Both the position numbers and the translations under genes were made by a program. A stretch of DNA of 64,000 bases, taken from contig NZ_CP049870.1 in assembly GCF_011301715.1 (NCBI RefSeq), positions 434,001-498,000 on the forward strand. The letters are read 5' to 3'. Source of the DNA: Sphingomonas sp. HDW15A (GTDB lineage: Bacteria; Pseudomonadota; Alphaproteobacteria; Sphingomonadales; Sphingomonadaceae). Each line of letters begins with the position of its first letter. Positions within the stretch are counted from its first letter, which is position 1. Positions 18,294 through 27,832 of this stretch are shown here, piece by piece. The notes under the pieces were generated by a model that ran no database searches, was not told where the DNA came from, and saw only the letters and a list, made by a program, of their open reading frames with translations.

Positions 18294-18368
18294 ACCGAGC
18301 ACAAGACAGTGGCATAAGGGCGCTCGCGGTCTTATGAGGCATCGCGTTCTCTAAGTTCAGGAATTTTC

Positions 18369-20249
18369 ATGGCCTCGGCCACTCATATTGTCACCCCAGA
18401 AGACGCCCGCGCCAATCCGCCCCGCGACGCGGTCGTCGTCCGTTTTGCCGGCGACAGCGGAGACGGCATGCAGCTGACCGGCGGCCAGTTCACGCTCTCG
18501 ACTGCGCTTGCCGGCAACGATCTCGCCACCTTCCCCGATTTCCCGGCGGAAATTCGTGCGCCGCAGGGGACGACGTTCGGCGTGTCTGCCTTCCAGATCA
18601 ATTTCGGATCGACGGCGATCGAGACCGCGGGCGATCAGCCGGACGTGCTGGTAGCGATGAACCCGGCAGCACTAAAGGTGAATGTTGGCCAGCTTCGGGA
18701 CGGCGGGCTGATCATCGCCGACGAAGGTGAGTTCACGGCCCGTAATTTGGCCAAGGCCGGTTATGACGCCAATCCGCTTGAAGACGGCAGCCTCGCGCGT
18801 TGGACCCTCGTCAAGTTCAACATCAGCCAACTGACCCTCGACGCGGTGAAGCCATTCGGCCTCGGCAACAAGGAGGCCTTGCGCTGCAAGAACATGTGGA
18901 CGCTGGGCCTCGCGCTGTGGATGTTCGACCGGGACCGAGCGCCGATCTTGGACTGGCTCAAGACCAAGTTCGCCAAGGCGCCGGAGCTTGCCGAGGCTAA
19001 CATCGCCGCGCTCAACGCCGGCCATGCCTATGGCGAGACGGTCGAAATCGGTGGGCAGGTTCACAAGACCCATATTGACGCCGCGCCTTCGGAGCCTGGC
19101 CTCTACCGAACCGTGACAGGCGCCGAAGCGCTTGGCCTGGGACTCGTTGCGGGTGCGCAGCTTGCGGGCCTGAAGATGTTCTTTGGCTCCTATCCCATTA
19201 CGCCCGCCAGCCCGATCCTTCATCATCTCTCGCGTCTCAAGGAATATGGAATCATTACATTCCAGGCGGAGGACGAGATCGCGGCCATTTGCGCCGCGCT
19301 CGGCGCATCTTACGCGGGTCAGCTCGGAGTTACCTCGTCATCGGGGCCCGGCATCGCACTAAAGGGCGAGGCCATGGGCCTGGCGGTTATGACCGAGCTT
19401 CCATTGGTCATCGTCAACTCGCAGCGCGGCGGGCCTTCGACCGGCCTGCCGACCAAAACCGAGCAGTCCGACCTCTACCAGGCCGTCTATGGCCGCAACG
19501 GCGATGCACCCATGCCGGTGATTGCGGCGCGCTCGCCGGCCGACGCCTTTGACTGCGCAATAGAGGCTTGCCGGATCGCGACCCGCTACATGACGCCCGT
19601 AATGCTTCTGACCGACGGCTACATCGCCAATGCGGCTGAGCCGTGGAAGGTGCCGGACATGTCCGGATACGCTCCATTCCCGGTCCATTTCTTCGATCGG
19701 GAGCCCGCAGAAGGCGATGACGTCATGCCCTATGCCCGCAATGCCGATCTCGCTCGCCCGTGGATCAAGCCGGGCACGCCGGGCCTCGAACATCGCATCG
19801 GTGGAATTGAAAAGGCGCCGGGCAGCGGAAACATCGACTATTCGCCGGCCGCACACGCGGAAATGACCCAAACTCGGGCGCAAAAGATCGCAAATGTCGC
19901 TGACTCCATTGCCGATCAGGACATTTGCCTCGGCCGCGAGGGCGCGGCCCTTTGCGTCGTTGGCTGGGGCTCGACTTTCGGCCCGATTCACCAGGCGGTG
20001 CGGCGAGCACTGGCCCGCGGGTTGGATGTTGCGCACGTCCATATCCGCCACATCGCGCCGATGCCGCACAACATGGCTGGCCTGTTGAAGGGCTTCGGCC
20101 GTATCGTTGTTCCGGAAATGAATACCGGCCAACTCAAGACCCTGCTTCGCGACCAGTTCCTTGTCGATGCGAAGCCGATCAACAAGGTTTCCGGCCAGCC
20201 GTTCACGATTGCCGAGATCGAGGCGGCGATTGAGCAGGCGCTGAAATGA
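18369..20249 (+). CDS. korA: 2-oxoacid:acceptor oxidoreductase subunit alpha
   Basis: This is the alpha subunit of a CoA-dependent 2-oxoacid:ferredoxin-type oxidoreductase (2-oxoglutarate in many alphaproteobacteria). The 626-residue protein has the gamma-like domain first (VRFAGDSGDGMQLTGG, residues 24-39) and the pyrimidine-binding and domain II regions after. GSYPITPASPILHHLS lies near residue 275. Such fused alpha/gamma subunits pair with a short beta subunit that binds TPP. The start codon follows an HxlR gene in the same direction. Its stop overlaps the ATG of the microprotein. Confidence 0.9.
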   Translation: MASATHIVTPEDARANPPRDAVVVRFAGDSGDGMQLTGGQFTLSTALAGNDLATFPDFPAEIRAPQGTTFGVSAFQINFGSTAIETAGDQPDVLVAMNPAALKVNVGQLRDGGLIIADEGEFTARNLAKAGYDANPLEDGSLARWTLVKFNISQLTLDAVKPFGLGNKEALRCKNMWTLGLALWMFDRDRAPILDWLKTKFAKAPELAEANIAALNAGHAYGETVEIGGQVHKTHIDAAPSEPGLYRTVTGAEALGLGLVAGAQLAGLKMFFGSYPITPASPILHHLSRLKEYGIITFQAEDEIAAICAALGASYAGQLGVTSSSGPGIALKGEAMGLAVMTELPLVIVNSQRGGPSTGLPTKTEQSDLYQAVYGRNGDAPMPVIAARSPADAFDCAIEACRIATRYMTPVMLLTDGYIANAAEPWKVPDMSGYAPFPVHFFDREPAEGDDVMPYARNADLARPWIKPGTPGLEHRIGGIEKAPGSGNIDYSPAAHAEMTQTRAQKIANVADSIADQDICLGREGAALCVVGWGSTFGPIHQAVRRALARGLDVAHVHIRHIAPMPHNMAGLLKGFGRIVVPEMNTGQLKTLLRDQFLVDAKPINKVSGQPFTIAEIEAAIEQALK

Positions 20250-20332
20250 AACCCATCAATGCCTGGCCGATGATCGCCCTGCTGATCATCGTCGTTTTCA
20301 TGATCCTCTGGTTTGGCGGATATTTGCGATGA
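20246..20332 (+). CDS. 28-residue single-span membrane microprotein between korA and korB
   Basis: ATG at 20246 overlaps the korA stop (ATGA) and its own stop (20330-20332) overlaps the korB ATG (ATGA), so three genes are coupled without a gap. The 28 residues begin MKPINAWPMIALLIIVV and end WFGGYLR. A hydrophobic helix covers about residues 9-22. Such a short gene is usually skipped by annotation pipelines. The double four-base overlap and the membrane-protein character make translation likely; a role in anchoring the otherwise soluble Kor enzyme to the membrane is a hypothesis. Confidence 0.65.
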   Translation: MKPINAWPMIALLIIVVFMILWFGGYLR

Positions 20333-21342
20333 ACGACATGACCACCGTCACCACCGCCAAGGACTGGGCGTCCGACCAGGAAGTGCGCTGGTGCCCCGGC
20401 TGCGGCGATTATGCCGTCCTGAAGGCGGTCCAGCGTACGATGCCCGATCTTGGCACGGCCCGTGAGAAGACCGTCTTCATATCGGGAATCGGCTGCTCCA
20501 GCCGCTTTCCTTATTACATGGCGAGCTACGGCTTCCACACCATCCACGGCCGCGCCTGCGCGGTGGCGACCGGCGTCAAGCTCGCCAATCCCGAGCTTGA
20601 TGTGTGGATTATCACCGGCGACGGCGATGCGCTGAGCATCGGCGGCAATCACACGATGCACCTGCTTCGCCGCAACCTCGATTGCCAGCTGCTGCTGTTC
20701 AACAACGAGATCTACGGTCTGACCAAAGGGCAATATTCGCCCACCAGCCGGATCGGCACACGCAGCCCTTCCACGCCGTTTGGCTCGGTCGACCGGCCGG
20801 CGCGCCCCTGCGCCTTCGCGCTGGGAAGTGGCGCGCGCTTCGTCGCCCGTGGCATCGACGTCCACAAAAACCTCGTTGACGTGATGAAGGCGGCCCATGC
20901 TCACAAGGGTGCGGCGTTCGTCGAAATTTTCCAGAATTGCATTGTCTACAACGACGACGTCTTCGCGCCCTTCACCGACAAGTCCGTCGCGTCCGAAAAG
21001 CAGCTTTGGCTTCAGGCGGGCGAGAAGATGCTGTTCGCCGGCGGCACCAAGGGGATCGCGCTCGACCGCCAGGCGCTCGCGCTGAAAGTGGTCGATGGCG
21101 ACAGCGACGAGGTCCTCGTTCACGATCCGCGCAATCGCAGCGTCGCGCACATGCTCGTGGAAATGCCCGGCGAGGGCTTCCCGGTCGCCCTCGGCGTCCT
21201 TTACGACGACCCCGCGCCGACGTTCGAAGCAGCAGTCCTGGAACAAAATGCCGCTGCGAGCGAGGGCAAGTCACCCGATATTCAGAAGCTGGTGAGCAAG
21301 GGTCAGACCTGGCAAGTCGAAAAGGAGCCGAGAGCCGAATGA
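20329..21342 (+). CDS. korB: 2-oxoacid:ferredoxin oxidoreductase subunit beta
   Basis: The TPP-binding beta subunit, 337 residues. The CPGCGDYA motif at about residues 22-29 supplies iron-sulfur cysteine ligands of the family. ITGDGDALSIGGNHTMH is the GDG...N TPP-binding motif, and GLTKGQYSPTS matches the family. It works with KorA. The start is the ATG overlapping the microprotein stop. The stop overlaps the next gene by four bases. Confidence 0.92.
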   Translation: MNDMTTVTTAKDWASDQEVRWCPGCGDYAVLKAVQRTMPDLGTAREKTVFISGIGCSSRFPYYMASYGFHTIHGRACAVATGVKLANPELDVWIITGDGDALSIGGNHTMHLLRRNLDCQLLLFNNEIYGLTKGQYSPTSRIGTRSPSTPFGSVDRPARPCAFALGSGARFVARGIDVHKNLVDVMKAAHAHKGAAFVEIFQNCIVYNDDVFAPFTDKSVASEKQLWLQAGEKMLFAGGTKGIALDRQALALKVVDGDSDEVLVHDPRNRSVAHMLVEMPGEGFPVALGVLYDDPAPTFEAAVLEQNAAASEGKSPDIQKLVSKGQTWQVEKEPRAE

Positions 21343-21917
21343 GCCTGTTTTTGCTTTTGCTTGCCCTGCAAGGCGCCGAGCCCGTTTCCGATCCGCCACC
21401 GCTTAAGGTGAAGCCGTCGCCGCAAAGACCGGCCCAGCCTGCAGTCGTAAAGGCGCCTGGCGGCGCGAATCCCACGATCACTTACGTTCCGGCCAAGCCG
21501 AAACCTGACGACGCCCCGACCAGGGCGGTCGTCATTCAGACACCTACCCCAGCCAGCGATGATTCTCCATTGGCTTCCGTCAGCGAAGCCGCGCGAGCCC
21601 GGCTTGCACAGGAAAGGCAGGCGGACGCCGCGCGCCGCAGCGAACTTCGACGGGAGATGATCGCCGCACAGGACGCGATAGCCAAGGTTCTTGCCGCCGA
21701 GCCGCTCGATCTCGGTGCGCTCAAGGCCGCGCTCGAACGCCGTGATCAAGTCATGGCCCAGTCCCGTTCCAAGGTCACACTGGCGGTCATGGACCTGCTT
21801 GGCGACATTCCGGCGGACGAGCGCCTGACCGTCGCCAAGGCGCTCATCGAGAGCGAGGGGGCTTCCTCGCGCCCCGCGCCGGAACCGAAGCCGAAGCCAG
21901 CGCCCGTCGGCCGCTAA
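21339..21917 (+). CDS. periplasmic protein, Spy/CpxP-like helical (heavy-metal sensor type)
   Basis: The 192-residue protein begins MSLFLLLLALQGAEPV, a short signal-like segment, followed by a Pro/Ala-rich linker. A helical domain with RRSELRREMIAAQDAIAKV, ALKAALERRDQVMAQSR and DIPADERLTVAKAL follows. That pattern resembles periplasmic heavy-metal sensor/Spy-type helical proteins. The start overlaps the korB stop, so it is translated with korB. A Lys/Pro tail ends it. Assignment to the family is tentative. Confidence 0.6.
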   Translation: MSLFLLLLALQGAEPVSDPPPLKVKPSPQRPAQPAVVKAPGGANPTITYVPAKPKPDDAPTRAVVIQTPTPASDDSPLASVSEAARARLAQERQADAARRSELRREMIAAQDAIAKVLAAEPLDLGALKAALERRDQVMAQSRSKVTLAVMDLLGDIPADERLTVAKALIESEGASSRPAPEPKPKPAPVGR

Positions 21918-21935
21918 GCGCCGCGAACCGGGGCA

Positions 21936-22895
21936 ATGGACAATTTGACGCATAGCCTTGCAGGCTGGGCGCTCGGCCAGGCAGGCCTGAAATCGACGAC
22001 ACGCAAGGGTCTCGCGGCACTTATCCTCGGCGCGAACATGCCCGACATCGACGTATTCTTCGGCGGTTTTGCTTGGGAACCGCTCGAAACGCACCGCGGC
22101 TTCACGCACAGCATCTTCGGCGTTGCCGTTCTTCCGCCGGTCCTTTTTGGCCTGCTTCTTCTTCTCGACAGATGGCAGGTTTCTCGCGGGGCAGTTTTCC
22201 AGAGTGGCCTGGAATTGCACAAGGGCTGGCTCTTCGCCCTTTCTTATCTCGGCGCGCTCACTCACCCCTTGCTCGACCTGCAGACAACCTACGCAGTGCA
22301 GCTCTTCTCGCCTTTATCCGGCCTTTGGTATCACGCCGACAGTCTTTTCATCATCGATGTGTGGGTCTGGAGCGCGCTATCGCTGGCCATCGCCTGGTCT
22401 CGGAAAGCGCAAGCCAAGGGTCGCGAGTGGCGCACATTGCCGCAATACGCCCTTGGCGCGGTGCTGGTTTATGTCGCCTTCAATTTCGGCCTCAGCGACA
22501 CGGCAAAATCACGTGTGATGGCGCGGTCCGCAAACGCGGACGCCGTGTTCGCGTCGCCTGAGCCGGTCCTCTCCTGGCACCGGCAGCTCGCGTGGCGGGA
22601 GGACGGCAAATATTATTTTGCATTCTTTTCCCCCCTTGGCGGCCTTGGCCCAACCCATGGTCCAATCTTTCCGAACATGGATCATCCGCTCGTCGAGGAA
22701 GCGCGGCAACGCGACCCCGAAATGCGCCGTTTCCTGCGCTGGTCCGTGATTCCATTTGCCTGGGCGAGCCGGGAGCGTTGCGCGGTCCGCCTGTCAATCG
22801 GCGACGCCCGCTATCTCGATCCGGAAAACGGTTCGCGATTGAAGCGGGACACGCTGCTTCCCCGCCCTTGCCAACCTGCTCCGCCGGCTCGATAG
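21936..22895 (+). CDS. YdjM-like metal-dependent membrane hydrolase
   Basis: The multi-span membrane protein of 319 residues carries the YdjM/DUF457 signature: MDNLTHSLAGWALG at the start, then the acidic NMPDIDVFFGG and HRGFTHSIFGV. These histidines and aspartates could bind a metal. Several TM helices follow (about residues 60-75, 85-100, 130-145, 165-185), and a C-terminal soluble part follows from about 190. The name comes from E. coli YdjM, an SOS-regulated inner-membrane protein. Substrate unknown. Confidence 0.8.
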   Translation: MDNLTHSLAGWALGQAGLKSTTRKGLAALILGANMPDIDVFFGGFAWEPLETHRGFTHSIFGVAVLPPVLFGLLLLLDRWQVSRGAVFQSGLELHKGWLFALSYLGALTHPLLDLQTTYAVQLFSPLSGLWYHADSLFIIDVWVWSALSLAIAWSRKAQAKGREWRTLPQYALGAVLVYVAFNFGLSDTAKSRVMARSANADAVFASPEPVLSWHRQLAWREDGKYYFAFFSPLGGLGPTHGPIFPNMDHPLVEEARQRDPEMRRFLRWSVIPFAWASRERCAVRLSIGDARYLDPENGSRLKRDTLLPRPCQPAPPAR

Positions 22896-22903
22896 GCGGC
22901 GCG

Positions 22904-24148
22904 ATGGCCAGCCGGGGCGAACATTTGCTGCGCACGGGCCTGCTGTTCGGGAACGGCAGCGGCATCCTCGGCCGTTTGTTCGCGCGCGGCTTCGCGCGGG
23001 TGCTCGACCATCTCGACGAACGCATTGCGCAGGGCGGGATCGAGGCCACCTTGCCCGACGGCAGCCGCCGAAGGATCGGCTTTCATTCGCCCGGCCCCGT
23101 GGCGGTCGTCCGGCTCAACAGCTGGTACGCGCTGGTGCGGCTGGCAACTTCGGGATCGATCGGCTGGTACCGGGCATGGGCGAAAGGGGAGTGGACTTCG
23201 CCCGATCCCGTCCCGCTGTTCGCCTTGTTCATGGCCAATGCGGCGTCGCTCGGCGACGCTGCCAGAGCCAAGGGGACCGTCCGGCTGTTCAACGCTCTCA
23301 AACACCGTCTTAAGGACAATGCCCCCAGGCAGGCTCGCGACAATATCGCCGCCCACTACGATCTCGGCAATGATTTCTATCGCGAGTGGCTCGACCCGAC
23401 GATGACCTATTCCTCGGCGTTGTTCGGTGGGAACCGCGACCTCGAAGCCGGCCAGCGCCGCAAGGTCGAAACGCTCCTCGACCGGCTGGACATCAAGCCC
23501 GGCGATCGTTTGCTGGAGATTGGATGTGGCTGGGGATCGCTGGCAATCGCGGCCGCACAGCGCGGCGCCAGGGTCACAGGCCTGACATTATCCACCGAGC
23601 AAAAAGATTGGGGGGATGCAAAGGTTCGCGAATGCAATTTGCAGGACCTGATCGAGATCCGGCTCCAGGATTACCGCGATATCGACGAACGGTTTGATGC
23701 CATTGCTTCGGTCGAGATGGTCGAGGCCGTCGGCGAGCGCTGGTGGCCGGCTTACCTTGATTGCATCGCGCGCAACCTCAAGCCGGGCAGCAAGGCGGCA
23801 CTGCAGATGATCAGCATCCGGCATGAGCTGTTCGCGGCTTATTCGACCAGCGCGGACTTCATCCAAGCCTATATCTTCCCTGGCGGCTGTTTGATCGATG
23901 AGCAGCGCTTCGAAGTACTCGCTGCCGACCGCGGCTTGAATTGGCAGGACCGCCATGGCTTCGGCCTCGATTACGCGGAGACGCTGAAGATCTGGCGGTC
24001 GCGCTATGACGAGGCGGTGAGGGGCGGGCGGCTCAACGAGTTCGCGCCCGCCTTCCATGACCTCTGGCGCTACTACCTTATGTATTGCGAGGGTGGATTC
24101 CGGGGGCGCGGAATTGACGTCGCACAGGTCACGCTGGTGAAATCTTGA
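22904..24148 (+). CDS. cyclopropane-fatty-acyl-phospholipid synthase family protein
   Basis: The SAM-dependent enzyme of 414 residues methylenates unsaturated acyl chains of phospholipids. Evidence includes the motif DNIAAHYDLGNDFYREWLD (about residues 144-162), SAM motif EIGCGWGSLA near residues 206-215, and FIQAYIFPGGCLI in the C-terminal part. The start at 22904 lies 8 bases after the YdjM-like gene and has a GGCG/GAGG-poor upstream; longer frames run through the preceding gene. The stop overlaps the next ATG (TGAAG context, four bases). Confidence 0.9.
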   Translation: MASRGEHLLRTGLLFGNGSGILGRLFARGFARVLDHLDERIAQGGIEATLPDGSRRRIGFHSPGPVAVVRLNSWYALVRLATSGSIGWYRAWAKGEWTSPDPVPLFALFMANAASLGDAARAKGTVRLFNALKHRLKDNAPRQARDNIAAHYDLGNDFYREWLDPTMTYSSALFGGNRDLEAGQRRKVETLLDRLDIKPGDRLLEIGCGWGSLAIAAAQRGARVTGLTLSTEQKDWGDAKVRECNLQDLIEIRLQDYRDIDERFDAIASVEMVEAVGERWWPAYLDCIARNLKPGSKAALQMISIRHELFAAYSTSADFIQAYIFPGGCLIDEQRFEVLAADRGLNWQDRHGFGLDYAETLKIWRSRYDEAVRGGRLNEFAPAFHDLWRYYLMYCEGGFRGRGIDVAQVTLVKS

Positions 24149-25522
24149 AGACGGTAAAGGATTGGACGGGGGCACTCGCGTCCGGGCTCGATGCGATCCG
24201 GCTGCAATACCAGCTTCCTTCGGCGTTCCCGGCGGAGGTCGAGGATGCGGCCAGGGCGGCTGCTCGCCGTCCGCTCACCGGCTTCGCGGATCGCACCGCA
24301 ACGCCGTTCGTGACTCTCGACCCGAAAAGCTCGGTCGATCTCGACCAGGCATTCGCGATCGAGCAGTCGGGAAGCGACATCGTCCTCCACTATGCAATCG
24401 CCGATGTCGGATGGTTCGTCTCGCCGGCCGATCAACTGGACCGCGAGGCATGGGCGCGCGGCGAGACCATTTACCTGCCGGACGGCAAGGTCCGTCTATA
24501 CCCGGCAACGCTGAGCGAAGCCGCTGCGAGCCTGCTGCCCGATGCGGACAAACCCGCGATCATTTTCACTGTGCGCGTTGCGCCGGATGGCGAGGTCGCA
24601 CTCGAGTCCGTCGAACGGGCGAAGATCCGCAGCCGGGCCAAGCTTGCCTATGCGGATGTGCGGCCGTCGGACCTGCCTGCCGGGTTCCCAGAACTGGCGG
24701 AGCGGATCGCCGCGGCGGAGCTTCGCCGGGGCGCGGCGCGGATCGACCCGCCGCAACAGGAACTGATCAAGGTCGACGGCGGCTTCGAACTAGGCTTCCG
24801 CCCAATGTCGCCCATTGAGCAAAGCAACGCGGCCATGTCGCTGGCGGCAAACCTGGCCATCGCCAGGATGCTCCATGACAACAGGACCGGCCTGTTCCGG
24901 ACGATGGCCGAGCCGGGAAAACGAGCCATCAAGCGGCTTCGCCATTCCGCGACGGCATTCGGGGTCGACTGGCCCCGACGATGAGCCTCGAGGAACGCGA
25001 GCGAACGCTCGATCCTTGCGACAGAAAACATGCCGCTTTCATGCTCGCAATCCGGCGCGCGGGTCGCGAGGCCGGCTATACCCCTATCGCGAGGGCGAAA
25101 CTGCCTGGCATTCCGCGGTAGCGGCGACGTACGTGCACGCCACCGCTCCGCTCCGCCGCCTTGCCGATCGCTACGTTGTCGAAGCCGCGCTCAGCGTGGC
25201 GAACGGAAAGCCCGTTCAACCGGAAATTGCGGCAGCATTCGAGCCACTGGCAGAGGTAATGAAAAAGGCCGACGCAAAAGCCGCGCAGGTGGACTCATCC
25301 GTCATCGAACTGGCCGAGTCCGTGGTTCTCAGTGACGACGTCGGCAGTTCGTTCGAGGGGCGCGTTACCGATCTCGATCAGCGCGGTGCGAGAATCCAGC
25401 TTTGCGACCTTCCGGTCATCACACGGGTGGCGGAAGACAGTCTTGCGCTCGGGGACAGGGTTTTCGTTCGGCTCACCGAAGTCGATCCCGTCCGGCGCTT
25501 GGCTCGATTCGCAATCGCCTAG
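24145..25522 (+). CDS. RNB domain ribonuclease (RNase II/R-like), two frameshifts
   Basis: The N-terminal half (24145 to about 24970) encodes the RNB catalytic domain: DLDQAFAIEQ, HYAIADVGWFVSPAD and GETIYLPDGKVRLYP are family signatures. The frame then breaks twice: in the CCCC run around 24974-24977 and in the CCCC run in TATACCCCTATC around 25079-25082. One added C at each gives a continuous protein of about 459 residues, including HATAPLRRLADRYV and a terminal S1-like region. It is probably an exoribonuclease of about normal length, though many homologues are slightly longer. The start overlaps the previous stop. Confidence 0.8.
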
Positions 25523-26235
25523 GACCCGACGCGAACCCGTTCGCCGGTCACCGCATTGCTCGTCAGCCTTTCGACGATTGCCTTGGCGACGGTTTCGGGC
25601 GGCTTTAGAGTCGAAGGTTCCTCGCCCGGAAACGCCAGCTGCCGCATTCGGGTCCGTGTCGATCCTGGGTCGACAATGTGGACCCTGATCTTGCCGGAAT
25701 GCTCGGTTTCTTCGGCGTAGCTCAGAAGCAGGTTCTCCAGCGCGGCCTTCGATGCCCCGTAACCGCCCCAGAAAGCGCGCGGCTCCGAACCCACCGACGA
25801 AGTGATCCCGACAATGTCTGCTTTCTGCGATCGACGAAGCATCGGGTCAAAGGCTTGGATCAGGGCCTGGTTCGCGAAGACGTTGAGCTTGAAAACGCGC
25901 TCAAGCTCCTTGGCGTCCAGGTGCTCGACCGGTGAAAGACTGCCGAGCAGGGCCGCGTTGAGCACGAGGATGTCGAGGTTCCCCCATCGTCCGCCGATCG
26001 CTTGTGCCAGCTTGGCGACATTCTCCCGGTCTGCGAGATCCATCGGCGCGATCGTCGCGGTTCCGCCAGCCTGGTGGATCTTCTCCTCGACCTGTTCGAG
26101 CGCCTGCGCGGTGCGGGCGACCAGGATGACATGCGCGCCGGCCGCAGCGAGCGCCTCGGCCGTTGCCGCGCCAATCCCGCGGCTGGCGCCGGTGACAAGC
26201 GCGAGTTTGCCGGAAAACGGCTGATTGTCCGTCAT
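25519..26235 (-). CDS. SDR family NAD(P)-dependent oxidoreductase
   Basis: This is a classical short-chain dehydrogenase/reductase of 238 residues. TGASRGIG (residues 16-23) is the cofactor-binding motif, NAALLGS follows, and the catalytic YxxxK is GYGASKAALE. Ser in ITSSVGS completes the triad. The substrate is unknown. The stop overlaps the stop of the convergent RNB gene. On its start side it is followed by purF on the same strand (11 bases), which may be chance. Confidence 0.85.
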   Translation of the reverse strand: MTDNQPFSGKLALVTGASRGIGAATAEALAAAGAHVILVARTAQALEQVEEKIHQAGGTATIAPMDLADRENVAKLAQAIGGRWGNLDILVLNAALLGSLSPVEHLDAKELERVFKLNVFANQALIQAFDPMLRRSQKADIVGITSSVGSEPRAFWGGYGASKAALENLLLSYAEETEHSGKIRVHIVDPGSTRTRMRQLAFPGEEPSTLKPPETVAKAIVERLTSNAVTGERVRVGS

Positions 26236-26245
26236 CGATACTTTC

Positions 26246-27729
26246 CTAGTTTGCGTCGGCGCTGGCAGCGAACCGGGCTCGCATCGCCTCTTCCTGGCTG
26301 ATGTCGCTGGCCCCGGCCGGATGGTCGGTTAGCGTGGTGGGATAGGCGCCGGTGAAGCAGGCATCGCAACGCTGCGGCGCATCCGGGTCGCGCTCGTCGC
26401 CCAGCGCGCGATAGAGGCCATCGATACTGATGAAAGCCAGGCTGTCGGCCTGGATGAACTCTCGCATCGCCGCGATGTCCATTCGGGCCGCTAGCAGCTT
26501 CGACCGCTCCGGCGTGTCCACGCCGTAAAAACAGGAGAAGGCTGTTGGCGGCGACGCGATCCGCATGTGCACTTCGGTCGCGCCGGCATCGCGCATCATC
26601 TGAACAATCTTCATGCTGGTCGTTCCGCGAACGATCGAATCGTCGATGAGAACGATTCGCTTGCCCTGATCAGCGCCTGATTGGCGTTGTGCTTCAGCTT
26701 CACGCCGAGCCGACGGATTTCCTGGCTAGGCTGGATGAAAGTGCGCCCGACATAGTGAGAGCGGATGATCCCGAGCTCGAACGGGATTCCGCTTTCCTGG
26801 CTGAAGCCGAGCGCCGCGGGCACTCCCGAATCCGGCACCGGGACGACATAGTCCGCATCGACGGGGGCTTCGCGCGACAGTACCGCCCCGATCTGCTTGC
26901 GAACTTCGTATACGGACTTGCCCTCCGCAATGCTGTCGGGGCGGGCGAAATAAACATGCTCGAAGATGCACGGGCGCGCGCGAACCGGGGCGAAAGGCCG
27001 GATCGACTTGATTCCGCTTTCGCTAACCAGAACCATTTCTCCCGGCTCGACTTCGCGAACGAAGCTTGCGCCAATGACGTCGAGCGCCACCGTCTCGCTG
27101 GCAAAAATCGTCGCGCCGTTCAGCTCACCCATCACAAGGGGCCGAATGCCCAGCGGATCGCGGCAGGCGATCAGCCCGTCGAATGTGAGGCAAAGTAGCG
27201 AATAGGCGCCTTCGACCTGTTTCAGCGCATCCACCAGGCGATCGACTGGCGCCTCATATTGGGAGGTCGCGGCAAGGTGGATGATGACTTCCGTGTCGCT
27301 CGTCGACTGGAAGATGGAGCCGCGCTTCACCAGCCGGTCACGAAGGGCCATCGCATTCGAAAGATTGCCGTTGTGCGCGACCGCGAATCCGCCGGCGGCC
27401 AGCTCCGCGAATAAGGGCTGCACGTTGCGAAGCGCCGTCTCGCCGGTAGTCGAATAACGGTTGTGGCCGATGGCGACGCTGCCGGCCAGGCGCTGGATAA
27501 CGTCTTGCCGGTCGAAATTGCCCGCGACGTGGCCCATCGCCCGATGCGCATGGAAGTGCGTGCCGTCGAAGCTGACGATCCCGGCCGCTTCCTGGCCGCG
27601 GTGCTGGAGCGCATGGAGACCGAGCGCGACAAAGCCGGACGCGTTTTCCGCGCCCCAGATGCCAAACACGCCGCACTCTTCGTGCAGCGTGTCGCCGTCG
27701 GCTTCGGCAAAGGGCAAAGTGGTGAACAT
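26246..27729 (-). CDS. purF: amidophosphoribosyltransferase, frameshift in a G run
   Basis: PurF converts PRPP and glutamine to phosphoribosylamine, the first committed purine step. The N-terminal glutaminase begins with a short propeptide and the catalytic Cys (HEECGVFGIWG). The PRTase part contains DADYVVPVPDSGVPAALGFS and RTFIQPSQEIRRLGVKLKHNANQ. Just after NQALI the frame shifts. The conserved GKRIVLIDDSIVRGTTS is encoded one base off and is followed by the intact C-terminal part (MKIVQMMRDAGATEVHMRIAS, DALGDERD). A single base added at the CCC run near 26664-26666 (plus strand) restores about 494 residues. The gene is normally essential for purine prototrophy, so an indel error is likely. 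Confidence 0.9.
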
Positions 27730-27797
27730 GACCTCGGCGATTCGTCGTCGATGGCGCGCCTATAGCTGCGCTTGTGCGGGTTGTCGCCTGCCATCCG

Positions 27798-27832
27798 TTG
27801 ACCTTTACGGAAACGTAAAGTATTTGACCGCT
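27798..27832 (+). promoter_or_regulatory. sigma70-like promoter with MerR-type operator in the spacer; possibly leaderless
   Basis: TTGACC (27798-27803) and TATTTG (27821-27826) match -35 and -10 elements with a 17-bp spacer. The spacer contains the inverted repeat CTTTACG-GAAA-CGTAAAG (27803-27820). A MerR regulator normally binds exactly such a dyad between -35 and -10. The ATG at 27833 follows the -10 by six bases, so the transcript would start at or next to the start codon. Autoregulation is inferred. Confidence 0.6.

Noticed and set aside
20203..21246. 347-codon minus-strand frame
   Set aside because: Antisense to korB and the microprotein; no signature.
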